From Liquidambar formosana (taxonomy: Eukaryota; Streptophyta; Magnoliopsida; Saxifragales; Altingiaceae), in assembly GCA_039720395.1 (NCBI GenBank), contig CM077832.1, positions 11,239,967 to 11,303,966 on the forward strand: 64,000 nucleotides of DNA, written 5' to 3'. A model generated the notes under the pieces. That model saw only the letters and a list, made by a program, of their open reading frames with translations. It did not search any database and was not told the origin of the DNA. Below, one piece after another: positions 22,223 through 31,734 of this stretch. The first letter of the stretch is position 1; every line of letters starts with the position of its first letter. The position numbers and the translations under genes are program-made.

Positions 22223-22689
22223 ATTGAGGACTTTCAAAAGTGTTTGAAAAGTCCAACTTTTAATAGGTGTAAAGGATATGATTGGTTGAGATAAACTTTA
22301 TTTGGTGGTCCAGGGAGTACTAGAAGATTCAAGGAAGTAGCTTTCCAGATGGAATCTTTAATCTTGGAGAGAATGCTAGCCAGCAGATTGAAATCTTTTC
22401 ACACCTTACTCCACCTCCCAGTTCATATACCGTAAGGGAATGTAAGAGGTATTAGAAGACGTGCCACAAGGCGTTTAATATTCAAAAAGAGAATGCTTGA
22501 GGACGTACCACACGGAAAAGAATATTTTCGATCTCCATAATCTCCGAGTCTGAGTACTTCCAAAGTTTCAAGAAACAAATTTGGTAACTGTACATGGACT
22601 CTACACCTTAATTATCATATATTCCTGAATAATAAAACATAGTAGCTCATAATTTCATTTTTTTAATTTACTAAATAGATTAGATTTTT

Positions 22690-22940
22690 GAAAATATATT
22701 GCGCCTAGCCATTGGGATACAAACCAACAGCTGACCTTCCAGTCAAAGTCATCGCAGGGTTATCCCATGTCCCTCTTCCATGTCAACAGCATCACTGACC
22801 TTCCATTCAAAGTACTGAATCATAGCAGCAAGGCTTGACTGAACATCATGTAGTGCTGGTGAAGCTTTAGGGCACCCTCTTCTTCCACTCCCAAATGGCA
22901 AAACAGACTGGCTAGTGAGAGAGAGAGAGAGGGTATTGTG
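22690..22940 (-). pseudogene. cytochrome P450 C-terminal remnant (CYP93-like)
   Basis: Minus-strand translation gives [14 protein letters not shown], the heme-binding motif of plant P450s, with Lys in place of the conserved Gly after the Cys-Pro. It continues as [16 protein letters not shown] and VDMEEG, which resembles CYP93 proteins. After GITL there is a stop, and a different frame resumes the family end as LLVCIPMARRN. Upstream of the heme motif the match fades into a GA repeat. It is a broken 3' fragment of a P450 gene. Confidence 0.8.
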
Positions 22941-23688
22941 AGAAAATGGTGAAGACAGTTCGAATGGCATCATCTTCTTCACCAAAAATATATAAATAAC
23001 TCTAATTTACGACCATTTTTGAACTTATTCTCTACCATACACTAAAATCATTTCCCCATTGAGAAAAAGTTACAAACAAAAACAGGTCGTCAACCCGCTT
23101 TGAAAATCAGAATAAAACCTGTGGTATGAAACCTCGCAACATCATTAGATAACAATTTTTTTTAGTTCTTCTAGTCACCCATCAACAAAATTCATAAGTT
23201 CATAACTGTAACATTGTTAGATAATATCATTAGACTGGTTTGCAGTTTCCTTAAGTCATAACTATAACAATTCCGGTTTGTGGAAAGCCCAAAGTAGACC
23301 AACCAAAATTTAGATTCGGTTTATGGCTTATTGTAGTTTCAGTTTCCATTACCAAGCAAGAACTTCAATTTTTCTTTTTCTTTTTTTTCTTTTTTTTTTT
23401 TTGGGGGGGGGGGGGGTGTGTGATTGTTAATCTCACCCAATAAATTAAACTTACTATGGTTTCCTGTTCCTTAAAAAAATGTTATTATTTGAATCAAGTA
23501 GTATGCAAATTCATGCTTCCAATGACTCTTAAAATATCCTCATTTGCTGTTATCAAAATCTTTGCACCAATCTGCATGTTGACATGTACATTTACTAAAA
23601 ATGAAGTGAAATTTCAAAGTGCCTATATCAATCTTTATACTCCATAGATGAGGACCAAAAATATGTTCAATACAAATATGATTTTAAC

Positions 23689-23812
23689 CTGAGAGAGAGG
23701 GCAACAAGAGCCTTCAAAGCTCCACTGCACATGCGGTCATCCTTAATAACCCCCAACATATTTAGAAGCTCTTGACCCCACCTCACATCCACTATTTTCA
23801 TCCTCTGTTCAT
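23689..23812 (-). other. unassigned exon-like block
   Basis: Between a good acceptor (ATTCATAG) and a donor (CTCTCAG then GTTAAA) lie 40 full codons. They begin EQRMKIVDVRWGQELLNMLG and continue VIKDDRMCSGALKALVALSL. The helical, Leu-rich pattern with a charged turn recalls ARM/HEAT repeats, but I do not recognise the protein. Neighbouring exons were not found, so it may be the relic of a gene. Confidence 0.4.
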
Positions 23813-24164
23813 CTATGAATTGAAAGGAAGAAAAATCTATTAGAACAAATAGTAGCAGCTGGAATTACAGGGGAAATAATAGCAAAAGTTAAAGAGAAAA
23901 GGTTCAAAAACACAAAAAGTGACAGATTGTTGCATCAAATTATCTCTTGAAAGATTAAATTATCGACAAATAAATAAATATATCTTATTTCCTTTGGAAA
24001 CATGTCAACTAACAACAAGAAAGGCAGCATGTTATTTTCACAACATAAAACAAGTTGATGATTGCCTTTCAAACTCCTTAAAACTCATCCTTTACAAACT
24101 CTTATTCAATCCCTATATTTTAAAATACAAAAAACACAAAACAAATTGAATAAGTCATTTCCTT

Positions 24165-24240
24165 TTTGGCTAGCACTCGTATATGTCTTATGTATTCGGG
24201 CTTTGCCCTTTTGTTTCTAATACAATGCTTCATAATAAAA
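24165..24240 (+). mobile_element. LINE 3' end fragment
   Basis: Matches other LINE tails in the window: TATGTATTCGGGCTTTGCCC, then AATACAATGCTTCATAATA and an A-rich end. An imperfect ~15-bp repeat flanks it (ATTGAATAAGTCATT on the left, ATTGAATAGTTCATC on the right), which may be its target duplication. Confidence 0.65.
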
Positions 24241-24913
24241 ATAAATAAATAAATAATAATTGAATAGTTCATCATTCCAACAACATTTTAAACAATGGAA
24301 GAGCTTTTTATGGAAGAAAATATTACCATGGAATTTCACTCAATTTATTTCCATCCACAATTATCTTTACATAAAAATTTAAAAAGATTTCCCAGTTTAA
24401 ATATCACTCTTCATTCCAATAAACAGAATATAAATGTAAAGAAATCAAAAAAAAAAGGGGGGGGGGGGGGGAAAAAGGGAAATAACATTATGTATAGCTT
24501 TGATTGGTTCCTGGGAAACCATGGGGTGAATTAAAAGAAAATGCTGCAGAATAATTTCCACCCTTATGCATTTTCCTTTCTTATTTTTTTTCCCCTAAGA
24601 TCCAAACAGGGAAGGGGGAAGGGGGAAGGGGGAAAGGTAACTCAAATGCACCCTTATCTTAAAGAAAAAATATAATTTGAAACGGGAGGAGATTTTTATA
24701 GAAGAAAAGCTTACCACGGAGCTGGAGAATTGGGTGAGACGAAGGGGACTCACCTGGGCATCTCTGCTAAACCCTAATCCTCCATGCTGATTTGGAAAAC
24801 CTAGATCAACGGCAAGAACAAAAAACCTCAAATCAAAAAGAAGAAAAATTAGTAAGAATAAGAAGAGGAGGAAGATAGAGAGACCATACCTGGGCAGCAA
24901 CAAAAATAAATAA

Positions 24914-25110
24914 GGGTTTTCTTAAGGGCACATGTTAAGCTCCAATTAATGATCCAATCATTGCATTGGAAATGATAAAAATGCATTTGAAAGTTGCTTG
25001 GAAAAATGTGAAAATGCTTGAAAAACTGTGAAAACATATTTTTCCATGTAATGATTGGATTATTAATTGCAGCTTAACATGTGCCCTAAAGGCACACATT
25101 AAGAAAACCC
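24914..25110. mobile_element. 197-bp hairpin MITE
   Basis: The left end GGGTTTTCTTAAGGGCACAT is mirrored by the right end ACACATTAAGAAAACCC. The inner arms GGGCACATGTTAAGCT and AGCTTAACATGTGCCC pair over about 50 bp, including AATGATCCAATCATT against AATGATTGGATTATT. No coding capacity. Confidence 0.75.
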
Positions 25111-25916
25111 AATTAATAAATAAATAACCCAAAAATCAAGCGAAAGAGAAATCAGTTAGAAGAAGAAGAGAGGGAGGCAAACGTGAACTAACTACAAAGA
25201 GCCGTTTGTGAGAGGGCAATCAGAAATTCGAAACCATTTTTATTTTTTCATCTGGCTTCATATGAGCCAGTCTGCGCGAGAAACCCAATTTGATGGGAGT
25301 AAGTACACTGATCTTCTTAGCAAGGAACAAAAAAAAAAAACAAGTACACTGGGATATTCAAGGTGATCAAGTTTAGGTTTTTCTCCGATGAATGGTTTAA
25401 AGGCCTTGAGACATTTCTGTGGACTTTCATCATGTGAGCAGTGGAGTTAGCGTTCAGCATCTGTTGTGGCTATTTGAATCAGTAAACTTTCAGAAGTCCT
25501 AGCTTGGTAAATTTTTTCCTTGAGACAATTCCTTTGTAATGCTGTTCAGAACTATGTATCCTGCGTAGGTATTCTTTATGAACAGATGGTTTGATGATGC
25601 CCTTCATAGTGCTGTTAATGGGCTGAGGACAAAGTAAAATGAGTTTATATTAGCTTGTGTGGTAATAGTCTATAGATTATTAGATTGTAAAAAATATATA
25701 GCGAAAGGAAGAATTAATGAAACGAACGTCTGCTGTCCATTCAAACATCTGATTTGTTGTGCACGAGAAGAGTCTCTGCTACATCTCCAAAACCATAAGT
25801 GGATACAGCGGCCATAGCATCAGTAACGTTAACTTCGACATTGCACCGGTGTGATGGAAGAGTTAATGGAGGTGGAACTTATTGATTTATATCTGAAAAG
25901 TTTGATTGAGATGGTA

Positions 25917-26017
25917 CCTTGGTATCGAAACAGCATCCATGTCCAAAAAATAGTTACAGCTACATCTTGCCTTCTCGTCACAGCCTTGGTATTGAAACAG
26001 CATCCATGTCCAAAAAA
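25917..26017. repeat. 34-bp direct repeat, two copies, 67-bp period
   Basis: Copies at 25917-25950 and 25984-26017 differ at one base. Each contains GAAACAGCATCCATGTCC followed by A6. Confidence 0.85.
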
Positions 26018-26019
26018 GT

Positions 26020-26335
26020 GTGCATGCTCACATTCAACCTCTTTTGGATTCAATGGGTCTTGCCTTCTTCTCCTCACAACCTTCTCTCGGGATGGAGGAC
26101 TAAGGATACTAACAAGGAAATTAACATGGTTTGAAATATGGTTCCACATGCTCTTTTTTATTGCATTTGGAAAGAAAGGAATTTAACAACGTTCAAAGAA
26201 AGGGAAGCTACAATTATATTGCTTAAATCTATTTCTTTTAAAACCCTTTTTTGGTGGTTTTGCAGTTATACTAACGTCCATAACCCCTGTCCCCAAATAA
26301 TACCACTGCCAATACCAATATTCAGAATCCTGTAA
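26020..26335 (+). pseudogene. LINE C-terminal remnant
   Basis: The plus strand encodes MVPHALFYCIWKERN, then ILLKSISFKTLFWWFCSYTN. This aligns with the end of the polyprotein in the large LINE at 4202-4984 ([14 protein letters not shown], then [20 protein letters not shown]). Upstream, in other frames, QWVLPSSPHNLL matches [12 protein letters not shown] of the same region. The frame is broken and no poly-A tail was seen. Confidence 0.8.
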
Positions 26336-27110
26336 TCACAGCATTCACACTCAAAGATATGCATGCATTTTTTAATGTCAGGGTACTGAGGTCCAACAAA
26401 TTGGTTTTTAAACCTTCTCCTTCTCCTTCCCCTTCCCCCCCCCCCCCCCCTCTCTCTCCGCCCTGGGTGTCAAAATCATAGGCTTAAAGATTGGTAGGTC
26501 AACATACTCTGCAAACACATGAGCCTGCTCCTCCCACTTTTCCTTCTCCCAAAGAGCTTGCATTTTGAATTTATCAAAGTAGGTTCAGTCTATCTAATGA
26601 GTAACTCAAACTTAAAGAACATAAGGTCACTACTCCCAAACCTCCAAGTAAAAAAAAGGGAAAAAAAAGAGGGAAGCAAAATGATAAGAGAAAGATTGAG
26701 AGGGAGAAAAAGAAAGGTTATTATCACGTAAGATGCAAGAGGCAATCGTATATAAAATGATCCACCTAAAAGTCCATTTAATGCAAGCCATAAAGTGAAA
26801 AGATCCAAAGGCAACTATCACAAAACATTGCACAAATCTAAGTTAATATCATGGTAAGATGTGTTTCAACACCAGATAACAGAAGAAGACCCAGATTTAA
26901 CTAAGCCATAAGTATTGCTAAAATCTTAGCTATTGTCAAGGAAAGATGTTTTTGCAATATCATTTCTTACAACAAAAATTCCCCTAGCCAACACAAACAA
27001 GCTAGAAATTTTAGGATAAGCTGACCTTAAGTGCAATCTATTAACCTGAAATGCAAGACTGTCTCAGGCCAAAATTTCTTCAGCAACTCTTCAAAAGGAC
27101 ACTCCAAAAC

Positions 27111-29684
27111 TCAGCGTTGTTTTGCAACAGAACTATTGTGCATTCCCAGCAACTGATCAAGGGATACCAGGGACCATGCTTCCTCAGATTGAGCGTACAC
27201 CTTTTGATTTTGAGAGTCTATTCTTATGCTTATGTTACCAAAGCCATATATTTGGTGACCATCGTACATTCTTCCAGGTTTAAGCTTAAATAGCAACCCA
27301 TGCTGCTGTGCATGGGCCTCGATAACTTCTTTCAAACTCATCTCAGGCACACCTCCCATACCTTCCATCTGGGCTGTACCACCCAGGTTCATGGAAGCTT
27401 GCTGTTGAGCTTGTGCTGCTGCTTTCTGCTGAGCCTCAAACTGCCTTTGCTCACGCACCCTAAGAAAGCTAATGCTCTCTCTCGATCCAGGTTGGACCAC
27501 CTCCATACCTTCAACCGCCTGGTTCATCATGTCAAGACCAACATTAAGCTGATACCGAATACGTTCATTTGCCAGAAGTTCCGGTGGAAAAAGTGCCTTC
27601 CAACCCAAATACCATTGTGTAATCTCTTCAAAGTTTGGGTTGGAGCGCAACCAATGATACAAAACCTGTTGCCACTTGTTGAAGAAAAAACCCTCCAATA
27701 ATGGGACCATGTGATGCATTGGAATAGCAGAAGCCCAAGACATGACCCAATAGAACTGATCAAGCTTCTGATCCACAGGGTTTACTTGGAACTTCTGCAG
27801 GACATCCTGCAATTTAGGAACTATATATCTAACCATCAGATGCTCCCAACTCGCCAAATCAAACACTGCCTTCCAAGGTGACAATATAGTGTAAGCAGAC
27901 CCATCACTCGGATGCCAAGCGTCAAGCGCATTGCCCAATTTATAACGTATTGTGTGATATAAGCTCTCCAACTTCTGTCCCAACAGCGGTAGCCATGGAT
28001 GCACCCAAATATGGATTGGCACAGTTTCCCGAAGTGGGTCCCACGAGTCTACGGCACTTGATAGTTTTGGCATCACAATGTTGTCCAATATGTTCTGAAG
28101 GACTGAAGGAGGAAGCAACTTCTCCCATGAGTCCAAAAAGCGAAGCATTGGTTCGGGGTCCCTGGCCTCCCAAGTATTGATGCCAGATATTCTCACAGCA
28201 GGTAACACAACTTCCATAACTAACTGAGTATAAGACGACGCTGCATCTGCAATATCAAAACAATCTTCTCTTTGTAAGAGATTCTTCCACAAGGATATCA
28301 CCTCCAACCCATGCAATGGATTTTTGAGGGGGTCCCAACCCTGAAACACTCTAATAAATAAAGGCAGAGCATATGAGCATGCAATGCACGACAAGTTACA
28401 CAGCTTATAATCATCAGCATATCTCCTCTGTAATTCAGTAAAAGAGTTTCCAAGTGAGTCCAAAGTCAATGTTCCTAATGAATTCTCCTCACCTACATGG
28501 TCCAACACACTCATTATTTCTTCCATACTATCCAGCTGTTTCTTTTGACGCACTGACTCAATTTGGAACTTCTCCTTCTCCCTCTGCAAAGTCACCACTG
28601 TCTCCCTCTCGTTTCTCAAATCCCTATCTATTTTCTGTATATCAAGTTCTGCTAAGTCCACAATCAATTTTACATTATGTTGGAGCTCAGGCATCGGTGT
28701 ATCATTTTCCCTCGCTTTCTCTTCTGCGTTTAAATTCTCCAAATTTGTCAAAACCCGAACCTGTGGTCCTCTCATATCAAAAACCTTTTGAACAACCTCA
28801 ATACCCTGTTCTTGCTTCTTTGTCAGTAACTCTTCAGCTGTGATATACTCCTCCTTCTTCTTCCCCCTTGATTGCTTCGACCAAAACTTCTCCTTCACCC
28901 GAACCCTCGATTGAGCTGGCCCAGACAAAGTTTTTCTCTCCTCTAATTCTTGTAGTGCTGGCAGTTTCGGCACCTCCTTAAATTCATTAAAACCCATCCC
29001 CATATTCTTCGGCCGCAACTTTGCTTCAATGGGAGTCACAATCCCTTGCTCATTCTTCCCAAGACCACCTCCTTTATACCCCATTTTCTCAAGCAATTTC
29101 ATCCCAATCCCTTTGGTATGTTTCTCAAATACCCCAACATCGCCTACTTGTGGTTCATTCCTCCCTCCTTGAGATTTATTAACCAATTTGGATTTCTCGC
29201 GTTCTCTCTCTCTTCGTTGCGCACCTTCCTTAATCTTCCTGCCAAACGCCGTGGGCAGAAAGCCATCATCATCAGCAGCATCACCACCACCACCATTACC
29301 GTCATTTTTTGAGGAATTAAACCCTAAACCCAAGCCAGAATTCCCAGTTCCCAAACCGGGCCTCTGGTCATCATCAACATCATTTTCCTCTTTCAAATTG
29401 CGATCAATTTCTTGGTTTGGCATGACGACGCCAGTAGAGACGAAATTGACGGGCTTGGTGAGGTCGACTTGTTTACGAGAAAGATCTTTCCGACGCTTTC
29501 TGGAGGACGAACCACCATCATCGTCAGAATCAGAGTCGGCGGCGAATATGCCGTAGAGGACGTCGTCTTTGGTCTGCTGAGGCTTCTCCTTGCGCTTCTT
29601 GTAATAAAATTCCCCGCCTATCCATTGCCCGTCTTCGAAATCGTTCTCCATTCCAAACCTCTCCCTCTCCTCATAATCATCCAT
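27111..29684 (-). CDS. STIPL1: TFIP11/STIPL1-like G-patch spliceosome disassembly factor
   Basis: A single open frame of 857 residues; plant STIPL1/NTR1 proteins are about 850. The protein is nuclear. In yeast and animals the family (Ntr1/TFIP11) recruits and activates the helicase Prp43/DHX15 to take apart the intron-lariat spliceosome; Arabidopsis NTR1 also affects clock-gene splicing. Visible domains: an acidic TIP_N region at 1-60 ([26 protein letters not shown]), a basic stretch, a G-patch at about 190-235 ([18 protein letters not shown]), and from about 425 the GCFC/TIP core with [17 protein letters not shown] and repeated W-x-P motifs. The C-terminus is Gln/Ala-rich and then basic. The start [11 protein letters not shown] is the usual family start. 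A 5' UTR intron is likely, with donor CAG then GTATTC at 29889. It is head-to-head with the DnaJ-like gene. Confidence 0.95.
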   Translation of the reverse strand: MDDYEERERFGMENDFEDGQWIGGEFYYKKRKEKPQQTKDDVLYGIFAADSDSDDDGGSSSRKRRKDLSRKQVDLTKPVNFVSTGVVMPNQEIDRNLKEENDVDDDQRPGLGTGNSGLGLGFNSSKNDGNGGGGDAADDDGFLPTAFGRKIKEGAQRREREREKSKLVNKSQGGRNEPQVGDVGVFEKHTKGIGMKLLEKMGYKGGGLGKNEQGIVTPIEAKLRPKNMGMGFNEFKEVPKLPALQELEERKTLSGPAQSRVRVKEKFWSKQSRGKKKEEYITAEELLTKKQEQGIEVVQKVFDMRGPQVRVLTNLENLNAEEKARENDTPMPELQHNVKLIVDLAELDIQKIDRDLRNERETVVTLQREKEKFQIESVRQKKQLDSMEEIMSVLDHVGEENSLGTLTLDSLGNSFTELQRRYADDYKLCNLSCIACSYALPLFIRVFQGWDPLKNPLHGLEVISLWKNLLQREDCFDIADAASSYTQLVMEVVLPAVRISGINTWEARDPEPMLRFLDSWEKLLPPSVLQNILDNIVMPKLSSAVDSWDPLRETVPIHIWVHPWLPLLGQKLESLYHTIRYKLGNALDAWHPSDGSAYTILSPWKAVFDLASWEHLMVRYIVPKLQDVLQKFQVNPVDQKLDQFYWVMSWASAIPMHHMVPLLEGFFFNKWQQVLYHWLRSNPNFEEITQWYLGWKALFPPELLANERIRYQLNVGLDMMNQAVEGMEVVQPGSRESISFLRVREQRQFEAQQKAAAQAQQQASMNLGGTAQMEGMGGVPEMSLKEVIEAHAQQHGLLFKLKPGRMYDGHQIYGFGNISIRIDSQNQKVYAQSEEAWSLVSLDQLLGMHNSSVAKQR

Positions 29685-29808
29685 ATCTTTCTCTACCTAT
29701 TGCTATATATATAGTATAGAGTTAAAGAAAGAAGCAACAAATCAGAAACCCTAAAACTAAAACCAACATAAATAGCACAAATACGACTATCAATGGCGGT
29801 AAGGGCCA

Positions 29809-29888
<80 letters not shown>

Positions 29889-30315
29889 CCTGAAGTAGCT
29901 GAAGCGAGTCGGTGATTACGTTTGGTATGCTGTAAACTGTGATAGCCTGAGATAGGGGAAGACGCTTTATCACCGCTCTCTCTCTCTACTTTCTCCCTGA
30001 GAGTACAGCGCGAGCAGACGGAGACGGAGACGGAGACGGAGACGGTGATGGAGATGAGAAGATGTGAGAGTGTGAGACGGTGAAAATGGACATATATACG
30101 ATAGGAGCAGGGCAATGCGAAAACGCCGTCGTTTGATGGCACCAATTTTCATAAGCACAGTCGCGAGGCCAAAGCGACAACCTCGTTTTTAAGGCTACGA
30201 CGGTCGTTTTGGAGAACCAAGTAGATATATAGTATTGTAGGCAAATGGGCAGTCACCAAAATATCTGATAAGGTTGTTATTTTTGGGAGCTGTGCATACA
30301 TAGAGAAAGAAGGAA
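29685..30315. promoter_or_regulatory. shared divergent promoter region with microsatellites
   Basis: The 631 bp separate two divergent start codons. On the TFIP11 side are (ATAC)n, (TA)n and (GA)n at 29808-29885 inside a likely 5' UTR intron, followed by six-base CGGAGA repeats at about 30018-30046. No single TATA box stands out, which fits housekeeping genes. A bidirectional promoter is an inference from spacing. Confidence 0.5.
29808..29885. repeat. compound microsatellite (ATAC)n-(TA)n-(GA)n
   Basis: Three simple repeats lie end to end. On the minus strand the (CT)n part begins four bases after the putative GT donor at 29889. Confidence 0.95.
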
Positions 30316-30433
30316 ATGGATAACATAACAGCAAGCGAAGTGGCAGGTTTTGGGGTGGGCACTCTGCTCTTATGTGCCACCATAGCTGCCCCCAAGGTTG
30401 ACTCCTTCATCTCTGCTTCCCAGAGAAGGTAAT

Positions 30434-30469
<36 letters not shown>

Positions 30470-31734
30470 TTCTGATCTTGGGTTCTTGTTGCATTGAACC
30501 GATTCGCACTATATGAAACTAAGCAACATCCCTCTAGCCAGCATAATGTTTGCCGATTGTGACTTGTAATACTGATAACAGGGTCACCTTGGCTATTCGA
30601 CAGGCAAAGATAACATGGGTTGAGTTTTGTTCTCCCAACATTGAAACTTTGTAACTGGTTCTCCTACGGAGAGAGTAGAACCCCTCTAGTTCTTATTAAA
30701 ATACTACTACTGTTTGATGGGCTTTATTAATAATTTTGATAGATGAATGAGTAATGATTATTGGGATTCTTCTAGTTAGTGCTACCCCATGTTGAGCTTA
30801 TTGAGCCAAAAGAGATGGTAAAACCTTATTTTGTTGTCATGGGATTTTAAATGTAAATCAGTGTATTTCATTGCATTGATAGGTTCAATTGTGGGATTTA
30901 CAGGCTCTTGATTGAAATTTTTATAATCATTTTGTGGTGTTGCCCTGGATTTATAGTGACTCCCTCTCCTTCTAACGATCCTTGTATACAAAATAAAGAG
31001 TACAGCTTTTGAATATGAGGAGTCAACATCGAAGGGCTAGCACAAGCGAGGGGCCTAATTCATCTCCTTCAAACCTCTTTTTCTAATTCTGTTTCTCAAA
31101 TGGCAAATGAGAAACTTATCCTAACATCTTCTCAAGGTTGTCTGTCTTATTCTGTTTTTTATTTGAGAATTTTGATGCGTATGAACTAGTTCAAGAACGT
31201 ATATGGCGGTTCTGCATCTTGTGCATGAAACATTTTTACAAATGATGCATGCCAATTGGAAGTGGGACTTCATGATTTAACCCTGGACTGAACAATGATG
31301 GCTAATTTAGCACTAGATATATGTTTATATATTATTGTATTATTGTAGTTTCCTACTGAAAACATGACGGTGTAGTAGAAGGATGATGTTTCAATTTTCA
31401 CTGTATACTACTTTCCAGTTCTTAATCATGAATTGGTAATGCAATAAGATCTATGCATGCATATGCATACTGAGATGTGTGAGCTGTATGTGTAACTCCC
31501 TTGATATGCAGTTCTCTGGGTATGTGCAAGAGATGTGGGGATCTGAGGATTATAGCATGCTCAAAATGTAAAGGGTCTGGATCAATTAAAGCAGGTGGAC
31601 CATTCAGTTTAAACCTTGTAGATGACTTGTATCAGTCGATAGGGGGTGGCGAATCCAAGTTGAAATCCATTGCATGCAGCAATTGTCAAGCCAGAGGTCA
31701 CTTCTGCTGCCCAGATTGCTCTACAACACAATGA
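30316..31734 (+). CDS. small DnaJ-type cysteine-rich zinc-finger protein
   Basis: Exons 30316-30428 and 31512-31734 give 111 residues. The start MDNITASEVAGF is followed by a short hydrophobic segment at about 11-25 that may be a membrane anchor or part of an organelle signal. The rest is a DnaJ-like cysteine-rich domain with pairs C43-C46 (CKRC), C54-C57 (CSKCKGSG), C93-C96 (CSNCQARG) and C104-C107 (CPDC), enough to bind two zinc ions. There is no J domain. Plant proteins of this kind (BSD2/LQY1-like) are often plastid-located and act as chaperones or thiol-disulfide factors, but I cannot place this one. The intron starts GTAATC and runs at once into a (CT)n tract (about 30436-30465). Confidence 0.85.

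Larger units (their letters stand above)
21535..22689. other. ProDH upstream region and relic DNA
   Basis: The first ~150 bases should hold the ProDH promoter and leader. Beyond the RNase H relic there is a (TA)n tract at about 22187-22219. The remainder, 22220-22689, shows nothing recognisable. Confidence 0.4.
22941..25240. other. spacer with scattered exon-like and repeat blocks
   Basis: Holds a run of 14 G (23403-23416), an unassigned exon (23689-23812), a LINE tail (24165-24240), a run of 15 G (24457-24471) and a hairpin element (24914-25110). On the minus strand 25230-24770 is CT-rich, contains GGGTTT-type leader sequence and a good donor (GATGCCCAG then GTGAGT). It could be the 5' end of a minus-strand transcript that included the exon at 23689-23812. 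No complete reading frame was assembled. Confidence 0.3.
25241..27110. other. spacer downstream of the TFIP11-like gene
   Basis: Contains a 34-bp tandem repeat and a LINE relic (below), and a run of 16 C at 26435-26450. The last ~100 bases should be the 3' UTR of the minus-strand gene ending at 27111. A 45-codon minus-strand open stretch ending at about 25725 has no start and was not called. Confidence 0.4.

Noticed and set aside
25725..25870. Minus-strand open stretch with DAMAAVSTYGFGDVAE
   Set aside because: About 45 codons with no start, no acceptor that fits the frame and no recognised protein; noted only as spacer.
28454..29556. Plus-strand frames opposite the TFIP11-like gene
   Set aside because: Antisense shadows of a well-supported 857-codon frame.
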